This document shows positions 22,182 to 31,390 of a stretch of 64,000 nucleotides of DNA, in pieces. The first letter of the stretch is position 1. The number at the start of each line of letters is the position of its first letter. The position numbers and the translations under genes are program-made. This DNA is from Alkalicoccus luteus. Its GTDB lineage: Bacteria; Bacillota; Bacilli; Bacillales; Salisediminibacteriaceae. Where the stretch lies: NCBI RefSeq assembly GCF_012034335.1, contig NZ_JAATHJ010000002.1:150515-214514 (forward strand), given 5' to 3'. The notes beneath the pieces are model-generated. The model saw only the letters and a program-made list of their open reading frames with translations, was not told the DNA's origin and did no database searches.

Positions 22182-22445
22182 TCACCCGACCAATCCAAAC
22201 AGAAATTCTACTCCCCGGATCGCAAAACGCAATCCGACAAGGGCGACAATAGGGGAAATATCCAGCATGCCGATCGGAGGAATCATTTGACGAAACGGAG
22301 CAAAAAACGGCTCTACAATTCGACCGATGGCCTGTCCAAAAGCGGATTCCCGTGCATTTGGAAACCAGGACATGAAAATATAAATAATACAGACGAACCA
22401 ATATACATTTAACACCTGAATGACGATATCACCGAGCAGTGCCAT
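22182..22445 (-). CDS. ylmG: YggT-family membrane protein YlmG
   Basis: The 87-residue protein has two YggT-type hydrophobic segments (residues ~5-24 and 61-84) around the conserved ESAFGQAIGRIVEPFFAPFR loop. The family is linked to division and membrane organisation. The ATG at 22445 is preferred over a GTG three codons earlier because AAGGAG lies 9 bases before the ATG and abuts the GTG. Confidence 0.92.
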   Translation of the reverse strand: MALLGDIVIQVLNVYWFVCIIYIFMSWFPNARESAFGQAIGRIVEPFFAPFRQMIPPIGMLDISPIVALVGLRFAIRGVEFLFGLVG

Positions 22446-22462
22446 ATGTGCCACTCTCCTTG

Positions 22463-22894
22463 TTATTCATGAAGCATTTCAGAAATACTGCCGCTGACGT
22501 CAACGTTATCCGGAGTGCAGAGGAAAATCTGTTCACCAAGCTTTTGAATGTCTCCGCCAATCGCATAAACTGTACCGCTTAAAAAATCGACGATGCGCCT
22601 TGCCTGGTCACGGGGAAGCCGCTGCAAATTGATCACGACTGCTTTCCTGTTTTTAAGCTCATCGGCAATGTCCTGCACCTCATCGTAAGAATGCGGTTCC
22701 AGCAGCATGACTTTGGAGCCCTGCTGCGAAGTCACGGAACTCAGGCTGACTACATTTTGACGTTCCTGCTTCTTCGTCTTTTTAATTCTGGCAGGCGGCT
22801 CGTATTCTTCCGGCTCTTCTTCAACAATAATTTCTTTTTCTTCATATTCATCTTCCATGTCGAAGAACCGTTTTAACTTGTTTTTAAACGTCAT
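22463..22894 (-). CDS. sepF: cell-division protein SepF
   Basis: SepF bundles FtsZ and anchors it to the membrane. The 143-residue protein has an N-terminal amphipathic helix ([13 protein letters not shown]), an acidic linker (residues ~14-45) and the SepF core with [29 protein letters not shown] and [16 protein letters not shown]. The acidic linker is richer in Glu than I would expect. AAAGGAG precedes the start. Confidence 0.95.
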   Translation of the reverse strand: MTFKNKLKRFFDMEDEYEEKEIIVEEEPEEYEPPARIKKTKKQERQNVVSLSSVTSQQGSKVMLLEPHSYDEVQDIADELKNRKAVVINLQRLPRDQARRIVDFLSGTVYAIGGDIQKLGEQIFLCTPDNVDVSGSISEMLHE

Positions 22895-22918
22895 GGCTGT
22901 CTCCTTTCGATCAGAAGA

Positions 22919-23599
22919 TTATTCAGACCCTACAAGCGATGAACCGAGCCTGATATACGTTGCTCCTTCTTCCACTGCAATGTGATAGTCGTTCGACATC
23001 CCCATGGAAAGCTCTGTGCAAGGCGCATGCGGCAAATGTTTAGCTGCAGTTTCATCGCGCAGCTCCCGTAGTTTTCGAAAATAAGGTCTGACTTCTTCCG
23101 GATCATCCGTATACGGGGCCATGGTCATCAGTCCGATCACTCTGACCGCCGGATAAGCCTTAAGCATATCCAGAAAACCCGCAAGTTCATCGGCGGCAAT
23201 TCCCGCTTTTGATTCTTCCCCGCTCACGTTGAGCTGGATGAAGCAGTCAGTCGTCTGTCCTTCTTCTGAACGCTTCTGAATTTCTTTCGCAAGTGATTTC
23301 CGGTCCAGCGAATGGATAATTCGGTAGGCATGAAGCAGTTCTTTTACTTTTCTGGATTGCAGTGATCCAATAAAATGCCAGTTAACCTGGTTACCGAGAG
23401 CTTCGTACTTTTCCAGGGCGCCTTCGAGCCGGTTTTCTCCAAAATCTTCAATGCCTGCCTCAACGGCTTCACGTGCGCGCTCTATTGATACATATTTCGT
23501 AACCGCAATAATCGTTACTTCTTTTTCACTTCTGCCGCTTTTGAAGCATGCAGCTCGTATCTGCTCCTTGACGGCTTCTAACTGTTCCGAAACGGACAC
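22919..23599 (-). CDS. ylmE: PLP homeostasis protein, YggS/PLPBP family (YlmE)
   Basis: The 226-residue alanine-racemase-like barrel binds pyridoxal phosphate through the Lys in IIAVTKYVS and the phosphate loop MGMSNDYHIAVEEGATYIRLGS. It starts with GTG behind GGGAGG. It directly follows the ftsZ terminator and has its own promoter. In B. subtilis spoIIGA-sigE-sigG and ylmA-D lie between ftsZ and ylmE; none is here. Confidence 0.93.
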   Translation of the reverse strand: MSVSEQLEAVKEQIRAACFKSGRSEKEVTIIAVTKYVSIERAREAVEAGIEDFGENRLEGALEKYEALGNQVNWHFIGSLQSRKVKELLHAYRIIHSLDRKSLAKEIQKRSEEGQTTDCFIQLNVSGEESKAGIAADELAGFLDMLKAYPAVRVIGLMTMAPYTDDPEEVRPYFRKLRELRDETAAKHLPHAPCTELSMGMSNDYHIAVEEGATYIRLGSSLVGSE

Positions 23600-23634
23600 T
23601 GCTGTCGACCTCCCACTTCACTCTTGTACCTTTT

Positions 23635-23663
23635 ATCATAAAGAAAATAAAGACAACAGGCAA
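23635..23663 (-). promoter_or_regulatory. sigma-A promoter of the ylmE-sepF-ylmG-ylmH operon
   Basis: TTGCCT (23658-23663) and TATGAT (23635-23640) are spaced by 17 bp on the minus strand, downstream of the ftsZ terminator and 35 bp before the ylmE start. Confidence 0.72.
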
Positions 23664-23722
23664 TCTTTTCTTCAATTTAAGGAAGCACCTGGCTGCGGCA
23701 TCTGGCTCATCAGTTACAGAAA

Positions 23723-23753
23723 ATGAGCCCGGGAAGAGCTTCTCCCGGGCTCA
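23723..23753 (-). terminator. ftsZ terminator
   Basis: A GC-rich stem, ATGAGCCCGGGA/TCCCGGGCTCAT, lies right after ftsZ, followed on the minus strand by TTTTCTG. It ends the dcw transcript. Confidence 0.82.
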
Positions 23754-23769
23754 TGAGCAGCTGGACAGA

Positions 23770-24903
23770 TCAGCGCTTTCTTCTGTTACGCAGAAAAGCA
23801 GGGATATCAAGAGCTTCTTCCTGCTGATCTTGTTCAGGCTCATGATGCTCTGCCTGAGGCTGAGGCTCCTGCTTCGGTACTTCCTTGCCGGCCTGTGCCT
23901 GCTGTGGTCTGGACGTGCGGCCAGCTTTCACCTGAGTACGCTGCTGTATTTTTTCATCGAATCCGGTGGCGATTACCGTAACGACGATTTCGTCTTTGAG
24001 ATTCTCATTGATTACGGACCCGAATATCATGTTCACTTCTTCGTCGGAGGCAGAAGAAACAATTTCTGCTGCTTCATGTACTTCAAACAAGCTGAGGTTT
24101 GCACCGCCTGTAATGTTCATCAGAACACCTTGCGCTCCATCAACGCTTGTTTCAAGAAGCGGAGAAGAAATAGCTTTCTTTGCAGCTTCTGCTGCTCTGC
24201 TTTCTCCTGTTGCAACGCCGATCCCCATTAAAGCAGAGCCTTTCTCGCTCATGATCGTCTTTACATCAGCAAAGTCAAGGTTAATCAGCCCGGGCACTGC
24301 AATGAGGTCTGAAATACCCTGCACACCTTGACGAAGAACGTTATCTGCTTCCCGGAAGGCTTCCAGCATCGGCGTGTTTTTATCTACGATCTCAAGCAGA
24401 CGATCATTAGGAATAACGATAAGCGTATCCACTTTTTCTTTAAGTGCTTCAATACCTGCAGCAGCCTGAGTCATACGCTTACGGCCTTCAAATGTGAACG
24501 GGCGAGTGACAACACCGACTGTCAGTGCACCTGCATCTTTTGCAATTTCTGCAATGACCGGCGCAGCGCCTGTTCCTGTTCCGCCGCCCATACCAGCAGT
24601 AATAAATACCATGTCTGCTCCCTGCATATGTTCTTCGAGCTGGTCACGGCTTTCTTCGGCAGCTTTTTTACCGATTTCGGGATTAGCACCCGCTCCAAGC
24701 CCCCGTGTAAGTTTGCCGCCAAGCTGCAGCCGCTCACTAGCCTGCGACATTTGCAGTGCTTGTGCATCTGTATTAAGGGCAATAAATTCAACACCCTGAA
24801 GTCCATTTTCAATCATACGGTTTACGGCATTGCTGCCGCCCCCGCCAACGCCAATTACCTTTATCGTTGCAAGTGATTCTGTTTCCATCTCAAACTCTAA
24901 CAT
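23770..24903 (-). CDS. ftsZ: cell-division GTPase FtsZ
   Basis: FtsZ polymerises into the Z ring. The 377-residue protein has the tubulin signature [11 protein letters not shown] (residues ~105-115), NTDAQAL, and the T7 synergy loop [12 protein letters not shown] disordered Gln/Glu-rich linker (residues ~325-365) leads to the C-terminal peptide [13 protein letters not shown], which docks FtsA, SepF and EzrA. GGAGG precedes the ATG. Confidence 0.97.
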   Translation of the reverse strand: MLEFEMETESLATIKVIGVGGGGSNAVNRMIENGLQGVEFIALNTDAQALQMSQASERLQLGGKLTRGLGAGANPEIGKKAAEESRDQLEEHMQGADMVFITAGMGGGTGTGAAPVIAEIAKDAGALTVGVVTRPFTFEGRKRMTQAAAGIEALKEKVDTLIVIPNDRLLEIVDKNTPMLEAFREADNVLRQGVQGISDLIAVPGLINLDFADVKTIMSEKGSALMGIGVATGESRAAEAAKKAISSPLLETSVDGAQGVLMNITGGANLSLFEVHEAAEIVSSASDEEVNMIFGSVINENLKDEIVVTVIATGFDEKIQQRTQVKAGRTSRPQQAQAGKEVPKQEPQPQAEHHEPEQDQQEEALDIPAFLRNRRKR

Positions 24904-24950
24904 AGTAGCGATCCTCCAATCCGATATTGCCGGAACCAGTCCGGGTCAGG

Positions 24951-26252
24951 CTATTCCAAAAAAGATTTAAACATGCTTGAGACTCGTTTTTTCAGACCCG
25001 GGCCTGTTTTCGCAGGCTTTTTAGCTTGCGGACGCGGGCGCTCCCGTTCACGTCTCGGTTCTTCCTGCACACCTGCTGCAACCGGTGAACTTTCGAGTCC
25101 TGCATCAAGATCTTTTCCTTGGATCCGTGCGTTTTTATGAGCGAACGTGATCAGGCCGACGCCATTTGTATACTGAGGTTCCCGGACACCGATATAGTCA
25201 GGCACTGAAATTCGAACGTTCTGCTGGAAAATATCCCTTGCCAGGTCTAGCATGCCTGGAATTTTAGCATTGCCGCCTGTCAGCACAAATCCACCCGGCA
25301 GATCATCATATCCCATACGGCGAAGCTCCTGCTCCACCAGCATAAAAATTTCTTCGGCTCTCGGTTCAATGACATTGGCAAGCTGCCACTGGGAAAATTC
25401 CTGCGGCTGATCGCTTCCGATCTCAGAAACCTCAAACATTTCATCATCAGACGCTTCTTCAATCAGTGCATGGCCATACTGCACTTTTACTTCTTCTGCT
25501 TCTTCTGTCGATGTACGCAGCCCAACAGAAATGTCATTAGCGATATGCGTTCCGCCCACCGGTATCTGCCTGACGGCTTGAAGAGCACCTTGCTGAAACA
25601 CAGATATGGTGGTTGATCCCCCGCCAAGATCTATGAGACCAACACCGAGGCTTTTCTCATCTTTAGAAAGAGCAATTGCCCCTGCCGCGAGCGGTTCAAG
25701 AACGATATCTGCAGTCGTAAGACCCGCTTTCTCAACACAGCGGAGCAAATTATGAAGAACCGTCCGGGATCCGGTAACGATTAATCCTTCCATTTCAAGC
25801 CTGACGCCAATCATGCCGCGCGGATCATTGATTTCGTCAAGTCCGTCTACAATAAATTGCTTTGGTACAACGTCAATAATCTCTCTGTCAGGAGGGATAG
25901 ACATCACCTGTGCAGCATCAATCACCCGATTTACATCTTCATCGCCAATTTCACGGTGTTCACTCGAAACAGCAACGACACCATGACAAGGCTGCAATTT
26001 AATGTGATTGCCAGTGACTCCTACAATGACGTTGCGAATCTCCATACCAATCATACGCTCGGCTTTTGCTACTGCCTCTTTAATGGACCGGACAGTCTCA
26101 TCAATGTCCACAATGGCTCCTTTACGAAGTCCGGATGACGGAACTTCGCCGACCCCGATAATGTTAAGGGCACCGCTCGATACTTCACCGATTACCACTC
26201 GAACATTTGATGTACCAATATCAAGCGTTACATATGTATGCTCATAATTCAT
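24951..26252 (-). CDS. ftsA: cell-division actin-like protein FtsA
   Basis: FtsA tethers FtsZ to the membrane. The 433-residue protein has actin-fold phosphate loops LDIGTSNVRVV and GLIDLGGGSTTI, a VLTGGNAKIPG adenosine motif, and a C-terminal amphipathic helix (KKRVSSMFKSFLE) after a Pro/Arg-rich linker. It starts 47 bp before ftsZ and is translated from an ATG behind GGGAGG. Confidence 0.97.
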   Translation of the reverse strand: MNYEHTYVTLDIGTSNVRVVIGEVSSGALNIIGVGEVPSSGLRKGAIVDIDETVRSIKEAVAKAERMIGMEIRNVIVGVTGNHIKLQPCHGVVAVSSEHREIGDEDVNRVIDAAQVMSIPPDREIIDVVPKQFIVDGLDEINDPRGMIGVRLEMEGLIVTGSRTVLHNLLRCVEKAGLTTADIVLEPLAAGAIALSKDEKSLGVGLIDLGGGSTTISVFQQGALQAVRQIPVGGTHIANDISVGLRTSTEEAEEVKVQYGHALIEEASDDEMFEVSEIGSDQPQEFSQWQLANVIEPRAEEIFMLVEQELRRMGYDDLPGGFVLTGGNAKIPGMLDLARDIFQQNVRISVPDYIGVREPQYTNGVGLITFAHKNARIQGKDLDAGLESSPVAAGVQEEPRRERERPRPQAKKPAKTGPGLKKRVSSMFKSFLE

Positions 26253-26362
26253 TCAATCAGGCACCTCCCCCGGTTAATCATTCGGTAAATAATCACGTTC
26301 TATATAAACTATTTCGTTCATACTGCTGAAAGTCCTGCCGTAAAGTCCCAGAAAAAAATCAA

Positions 26363-26701
26363 TTAATTGCTGAAAAGTTGTTTCCTTATATCAGAGGCAT
26401 CGCGAAATATTCGTAATGTTAATACAATGGAAACGACTATGTACAAGTCTACACTAAGTTGGAGTCCTAGAAAAGCGATTATCGTACCTAAAATCAGATT
26501 CGTTAGAAATCCGTAAAAAAACATTTTTTCACAAAACACACGTTCGACAAATGCTTTCACTCCGCCAATGATTGTGAGCAATATCGTTAGAAGCCACACT
26601 GCAGCAAATGGCCCGAAAACATCCGGCATTTCACCGTGGTAAAGAATTCCCGTCAAAATGCCCGCACATGCAGCGCACACTGTGATGATAAGCATTTTCA
26701 C
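26363..26701 (-). CDS. sbp: small membrane protein Sbp (DUF1290)
   Basis: The 112-residue protein is an Sbp-family membrane protein with about four hydrophobic segments. The conserved portion is the GFLTNLILGTIIAFLGLQLSVDLY region, similar to B. subtilis Sbp. The start is GTG with GAGGAGG upstream, overlapping the ylxX stop (GTGA). It sits just before ftsA as in B. subtilis. The function is unknown. Confidence 0.85.
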   Translation of the reverse strand: MKMLIITVCAACAGILTGILYHGEMPDVFGPFAAVWLLTILLTIIGGVKAFVERVFCEKMFFYGFLTNLILGTIIAFLGLQLSVDLYIVVSIVLTLRIFRDASDIRKQLFSN

Positions 26702-27366
26702 TGGTCTTCCTCCTCAGCAGGCTCTGCCGTCTGCAATCTCATTGAGCCACTGTATCCGGGCAGTTCAACTATCTTCGTTTCAACCGTCAGGTCATATCCT
26801 TCAGCATGCAGAATTAGTGACGCTTCAGATTCTTGAATTCTCTGCGCCGAAAGCTCCGGCACCGGCACGGCAAGTAAAATATCCAGCGGCAGTAAACCGG
26901 CACTGTGACCATCCACCAGCGTGCGGCCGTTGACTTCCCTGATTGATGTCCGGGCAGTTATCCGTTCCTGACCTAAAGCTGCGGCTTCTGCCCCTGCCTG
27001 GAAGCTGTCGTTTAATAGAAGCCGGAGTAACTCCGGCGGCAGATGGCCATCCGCAGCGTCTCTGACTTCCACGGTGATGACGATTCCTTCACCCTCTATA
27101 TCTGACAAAGCAGCCTCTGCTTCCAACCTCTGAACCGCTGAATCAGCTGCTGATCCGCTTTCCGGCTCATCGAGAAAAGCAAGCCGCCGCTCCAGCACCG
27201 CCGCTTCTTCAAGGAGCTCTTCCTGTCTGTCTGCTTCATATAACAGTTGCTGCTGAACACTGCCTTCTCTATCGTCAGTGGGCAGGAAGGAGATACTGCT
27301 GCCAGCAGCATAACTTACGATTGCAGCGATTAAAAAGACGATTGACCCTGTTACTGCATATTTCAT
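26698..27366 (-). CDS. ylxX: DUF881 protein (YlxX-like)
   Basis: The 222-residue protein has an N-terminal membrane anchor (residues ~5-25), a coiled-coil stretch (residues ~37-65) and a DUF881 domain with EGIVITVEVRD and a conserved VNGRTLVDG. It is probably exposed outside the membrane. Its ATG overlaps the stop of the preceding paralogue by 4 bp. The role in division or envelope biogenesis is not established. Confidence 0.82.
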   Translation of the reverse strand: MKYAVTGSIVFLIAAIVSYAAGSSISFLPTDDREGSVQQQLLYEADRQEELLEEAAVLERRLAFLDEPESGSAADSAVQRLEAEAALSDIEGEGIVITVEVRDAADGHLPPELLRLLLNDSFQAGAEAAALGQERITARTSIREVNGRTLVDGHSAGLLPLDILLAVPVPELSAQRIQESEASLILHAEGYDLTVETKIVELPGYSGSMRLQTAEPAEEEDQ

Positions 27367-28013
27367 CCAGGCTCGCCTCCTGTTCGGATCTCCGGAATAA
27401 TGAGTTCATTCACTGTTTCCATTCGTACCTGAACGTTATCGGCAAGCAGTTCATAAACGGCACCTCCGCGAAGTTCCATAGAAGCTTCAAGCACACTGCT
27501 GTCCCCGATTGCTTCAACGACAAAAGGTGCAGAAGACCGAATACCATCAACCTCAATTACCGGGCCTATACATTTTATGTAGGAGGATTGACCAAGTCTG
27601 ACTCCATTAACGGACACTGCTTCTGCTCCAGCTGTAAGAAGCTCATCGACTGTTCGCTGAACGTGCTGTTCATGCACGAGAAAAGCTGCAGGATCACTGC
27701 TGTCCGTTGCAGTATCGTTCAGCTCCACTCGAAGTCCTTCTCCTTTAACGGCAACATCTCCGGCGAGCATTCGAAGCCTCATAAGCTGTTCCTCGCTAAC
27801 CTTTGATGCCTCCCTTGCAGCTGATTTCTCCTCTTGTTCTCTTAATGCAGCCTGCAAGCTTACAATCTGTTCCTCGAGCAGCTGATTTTCAGTTTGAATT
27901 GCTGTGACTCTGGCTCCGCTGCCATCGTCTACCGGCACTTCAATCGTACTGCTAAAAGATAGTCCCGCCAGCACACTGAGCAAAAAGACAGCTGCCGCAC
28001 TAATCCATTTCAT
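27363..28013 (-). CDS. ylxW: DUF881 protein (YlxW-like)
   Basis: This paralogue of the next gene is also an anchored DUF881 protein: one hydrophobic segment (residues ~4-22), a coiled coil with QLLEEQIVSLQAALREQEEK, and a DUF881 domain with GEGLRVELNDTA and VNGVRLGQSSYIKCIGPVIEV. The frame is open to 28139, but the ATG at 28013 is chosen because GGGGAGG lies upstream and the protein then starts with a basic-hydrophobic anchor. It overlaps the end of divIB by 14 bp. Confidence 0.82.
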   Translation of the reverse strand: MKWISAAAVFLLSVLAGLSFSSTIEVPVDDGSGARVTAIQTENQLLEEQIVSLQAALREQEEKSAAREASKVSEEQLMRLRMLAGDVAVKGEGLRVELNDTATDSSDPAAFLVHEQHVQRTVDELLTAGAEAVSVNGVRLGQSSYIKCIGPVIEVDGIRSSAPFVVEAIGDSSVLEASMELRGGAVYELLADNVQVRMETVNELIIPEIRTGGEPG

Positions 28014-28905
28014 TCGCGTCTGCTGCCTCCCCGTTATCCACTGACTCTTCTGGTGAATCCTCTGACGGTTCTTCTTCCGGTTCTTCAACGGAAGCGTCAT
28101 CAGGATTTTCATCCACGATCCCTCCGCCGGACTCTTCACCTTCCATTACGTCTTCCTCGTCCTCAAGCTCAGCAAATGATTCAAAGTACGGATTAATTCG
28201 CATGTGAATAATACCTTCTTCACCGCTGTCCAATTGACCGGCAACCGCCGGATACGGCTCCATCCGGTCAGCGAATGACGAAACCGTTGTGCTGACTATG
28301 TTTCCATCATTCATATATAATGTCAGTCTTTCCGGGTCGTTTTCGACTGGATCATGGATGATGTCAGATATAGCATACTGAACGGAAGTTTGCATACGGC
28401 CGATCTCTGCAGCCAGATCAGTCAGCATTTCTCCCTCTTCGAATCCGTGCAGAACAGGTGCATCTCCAGGCGCTTTGTCCGCGTCAACAATGTTCCCGCT
28501 GCTTAAGACTGGCTTGTAGGAACTGCCGTCAGCTGCATATGCTGCTGTGCTGTATTCTTCAACGTCAATGCGGACGGTGGAAGGCCAGGTTCTGCGAATC
28601 GCTGCACCTTCTATCGTTTCATGAGAAAGAATTGCCTCTGTGTGCTCCTCCAGATCGAGTCCCCACATCTTCATCCCTCTTTCGATTCCTGATGCTGCTT
28701 CTATTTCATCTGACGTTGTAAATTCAGCACCGTTAACGTGGATCGTACGAACGTCACTCAGGCTGCTTTGAAGATAAACAGCGGTGCCTATTAAAAGCAG
28801 CAGAACAGAAAGATAGAGCAGGAAACGTTTGCGCGCTCGTCTCTTTCTGTCAGCCTGCAGCTTCGGCAGCTTATGTTCAAGATCGACTACTCTGTCCCTG
28901 CTCAT
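28000..28905 (-). CDS. divIB: division septal protein DivIB/FtsQ
   Basis: DivIB is a bitopic divisome protein that partners FtsL and DivIC. The 301-residue product has a basic cytoplasmic N terminus, one transmembrane segment (residues ~28-46), a POTRA domain (VRTIHVNGAEFTTSDEI) and a beta domain. The C-terminal ~55 residues are mostly Asp and Glu (starting about ELEDEEDVMEGEE), longer and more acidic than I expect for B. subtilis DivIB (about 263 residues). No murB gene separates it from murG. Confidence 0.93.
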   Translation of the reverse strand: MSRDRVVDLEHKLPKLQADRKRRARKRFLLYLSVLLLLIGTAVYLQSSLSDVRTIHVNGAEFTTSDEIEAASGIERGMKMWGLDLEEHTEAILSHETIEGAAIRRTWPSTVRIDVEEYSTAAYAADGSSYKPVLSSGNIVDADKAPGDAPVLHGFEEGEMLTDLAAEIGRMQTSVQYAISDIIHDPVENDPERLTLYMNDGNIVSTTVSSFADRMEPYPAVAGQLDSGEEGIIHMRINPYFESFAELEDEEDVMEGEESGGGIVDENPDDASVEEPEEEPSEDSPEESVDNGEAADANEMD

Positions 28906-28928
28906 TCTTTCCCTCCTTTAAACTGCTT

Positions 28929-30017
28929 TTATGAGCGGCCCAGTGCGTTCAGCTCATCTGCGAGCATGGCTGCTGCCTGCGGCATTCCAGCTTCCTTTGC
29001 CTTCTGGCTCATGTCAGCCGCAAAAGCAGTGTCCTGCAAAGAATCCAGCGCCGCAATGAGCGTCTCTGCGTTCAGATCTTTTTCTTCGATCATGAGAGCT
29101 GCACCCTTCTTGACGTAAGCATCTGCATTATGGAACTGATGGTTTTCCGTCACATACGGACTAGGAATATAAACTGCCGGTACACCAAGTGCCGTTAATT
29201 CAGCGATTGAAGTCGCTCCTGCCCGACCGACCGCTCCACGTACCTGCCGTAAGAGCACCGGCATATTCTCGACATAAGGAACAGTGATGATGGAGTCCGC
29301 TTCATAAGCAGGCAGTTTCTTCTGAATTGCTTCATAATGGACGCTGCCTGTCACATAAAGGATCTGATAGTCTTTCTTCGCAAGCTCGCTGTATGCATCC
29401 AGTACTGCCTGATTAATCGGTGCTGCTCCGCGACTGCCGCCGGCTATTACAAATACCGGTTTGTCGGGATTGAACCCGTGCTCCTTTAAAACAGAAGGAT
29501 TATCTTCGGCTTCCACTGCTTCTGAAGCTCGTGGATTTCCGGTGTAAACAACTTTGTTTTCCGGAAACCTGGTAACAGCTTCATCAAAGCATACGGCAAC
29601 TTTGTCAGCGTAACGAGCGAGAAATTTATTTGTGATTCCCGGCACACTGTTTTGTTCGTGAATAAGCGTCGGGATCCCAAGTTTCGCTGCGGCATATACA
29701 ACCGGTCCGCATACATAGCCTCCAGTGCCAATGACAACATCAGGCTTAAACGCTTTTAAATAAGCTTTAGATTGACGGACTGCTTTCACAAACCGAAGGA
29801 CTGTTTTTACATTCTCAAATGATAGGCTGCGCTTAAATCCTGTTATGTGAACGCTCTTAAATGGTATGCCAGCCTCTGGAACCAGCGTGGATTCAAGCCC
29901 GCGTTCCGTACCGATATAGAGGACGTCGGTTGCTTCTTTACGCTGCATGTGACGGATGAGTGCCAGAGCCGGGTAAATGTGCCCGCCTGTGCCTCCGCCT
30001 GATACTGCAATTCTCAT
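28929..30017 (-). CDS. murG: lipid II synthase (UDP-GlcNAc transferase) MurG
   Basis: MurG adds GlcNAc to lipid I on the cytoplasmic face. The 362-residue GT-B glycosyltransferase shows the glycine loop SGGGTGGHIYPALAL, IGTGGYVCGPVV, HEQNSVPGITNKFLARYA and the donor-site region GRAGATSIAELTALGVPAV. Its ATG overlaps the murD stop by 4 bp. spoVE, which lies between murD and murG in B. subtilis, is absent. Confidence 0.97.
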   Translation of the reverse strand: MRIAVSGGGTGGHIYPALALIRHMQRKEATDVLYIGTERGLESTLVPEAGIPFKSVHITGFKRSLSFENVKTVLRFVKAVRQSKAYLKAFKPDVVIGTGGYVCGPVVYAAAKLGIPTLIHEQNSVPGITNKFLARYADKVAVCFDEAVTRFPENKVVYTGNPRASEAVEAEDNPSVLKEHGFNPDKPVFVIAGGSRGAAPINQAVLDAYSELAKKDYQILYVTGSVHYEAIQKKLPAYEADSIITVPYVENMPVLLRQVRGAVGRAGATSIAELTALGVPAVYIPSPYVTENHQFHNADAYVKKGAALMIEEKDLNAETLIAALDSLQDTAFAADMSQKAKEAGMPQAAAMLADELNALGRS

Positions 30018-31390
30018 GCATGATCCCCCGCTTTCTGTCCGGTTGCCTGTTCAACTGCCTGAATAAATGTTCTGCCACGCTCTTCAAATGTAGAGAACTG
30101 ATCCCAGGAAGCGCAGGCAGGAGATAATAGAATTACATCTCCCTCCCGAGACAGTTGAATCGCCTTTACCACAGCTTCCTGCAAGATCTCTGTCTGGTGA
30201 CGTTCCGGTACATTTGCTGCAGCCCCTGCCTCTTCCAGCTTAGGTGCTGTTTCCCCGTAAGAGACGAGTCCATATACGTTAGACAATTCTGGAACCAGTT
30301 CATCGAATGAAAGTCCGCGGTCCAGTCCCCCTGCAATTAAAACAACCGGCTGGGTAAATGCCTGCAAAGAAGTAACTGCCGCGGGTACGTTCGTTGCTTT
30401 GGAGTTATTAAAAAAGGATCTGCCCTTCCATTCCATTACGTGCTGAAGACGATGTTCCACTCCTCCGAACTGACGGAGCACGGCTTTTATTTGTTCAATC
30501 TTTGCACCGGCAGCAGCTGCCGCCGCTGCTGCTGCCAGGCCATTTGCAATGTTATAGCTTCCCGGCAGAGAGAATTCCGTTTCAAGAATCAGCTTTTCGC
30601 CATGCAGCCATAACCAGCCGTCCATTAGACAGGCACCTTCTTCAACCCATTTTTCTGTCGAAAACGGCACCTTCTTTGAAGCGGCCGATTCGACCATGCT
30701 GCACACAGTCGGATCATCTGCGTTATAAACGAGCGTATCAGTTTCAGTCTGATTACGGAAAAGCATCGATTTTGCCTCTATGTAAGCGTCTTTTGAGCCG
30801 TGGTAGTCCAGATGCGCGTCCGCAATGTTCAGCAGAACGGCAACATTCGGGCGAAAATCTATCGTCCCCATCAATTGAAAGCTGGAAAGTTCCGTAACCA
30901 TCACATGCTCTTTTTCTGCACTACGGACAACTTTAGAAGCGGTTTCTCCTATGTTTCCTGCCAGAAGCGGTTTACGGCTGCTGCCTTTAAGCATTTCATA
31001 GATGTACGTTGTAGTCGTTGTTTTTCCATTTGAACCTGTGATCCCGATCATATCGCACGGAGCTGTATCAAAGGCAGCCTCCACCTCAGTAATAACTGGT
31101 ATTCCAGCCTTCACGGCTTTCTGAACGAGTTCATGATCATAACGGATACCGGGGTTTTTTACGAGCACGTCCGGCATCTCCTCAATCAGTTCCGGAGGGT
31201 GGCTGCCACAGACCGTTCGAATCCCCAGCCTGTCAAGTTCCTGAGCAAGCTCATTGCGCTCAAATGCCAGACTGTCATTTACGGTTACCTCTGCGCCGAG
31301 CTGATGAAGCAGGTTAGCTGCCTCCGTTCCGCTCCTCGCCAGTCCTAAAATAAGTACCCTCCTGTTTTTCCATTCCTTTTTAGAAAACAT
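30014..31390 (-). CDS. murD: UDP-MurNAc-Ala-D-Glu ligase MurD
   Basis: MurD adds D-glutamate to UDP-MurNAc-L-Ala. The 458-residue Mur ligase has the intact ATP loop GITGSNGKTTTTT, then HLDYHG and a C-terminal domain with VLIAGGLDRGLSFDEL and LLSPACASWDQF. A run of alanines (residues ~287-299) is unusual but harmless. Its ATG directly follows the mraY stop, with GGAGG upstream. Confidence 0.97.
   Translation of the reverse strand: MFSKKEWKNRRVLILGLARSGTEAANLLHQLGAEVTVNDSLAFERNELAQELDRLGIRTVCGSHPPELIEEMPDVLVKNPGIRYDHELVQKAVKAGIPVITEVEAAFDTAPCDMIGITGSNGKTTTTTYIYEMLKGSSRKPLLAGNIGETASKVVRSAEKEHVMVTELSSFQLMGTIDFRPNVAVLLNIADAHLDYHGSKDAYIEAKSMLFRNQTETDTLVYNADDPTVCSMVESAASKKVPFSTEKWVEEGACLMDGWLWLHGEKLILETEFSLPGSYNIANGLAAAAAAAAAGAKIEQIKAVLRQFGGVEHRLQHVMEWKGRSFFNNSKATNVPAAVTSLQAFTQPVVLIAGGLDRGLSFDELVPELSNVYGLVSYGETAPKLEEAGAAANVPERHQTEILQEAVVKAIQLSREGDVILLSPACASWDQFSTFEERGRTFIQAVEQATGQKAGDHA

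Noticed and set aside
26300..26345. Sigma-H-like promoter before ftsA (AGGACTTT ... CGAAAT, minus strand)
   Set aside because: The -10 half matches poorly; tempting because B. subtilis ftsAZ has a sigma-H promoter, but too weak to annotate.
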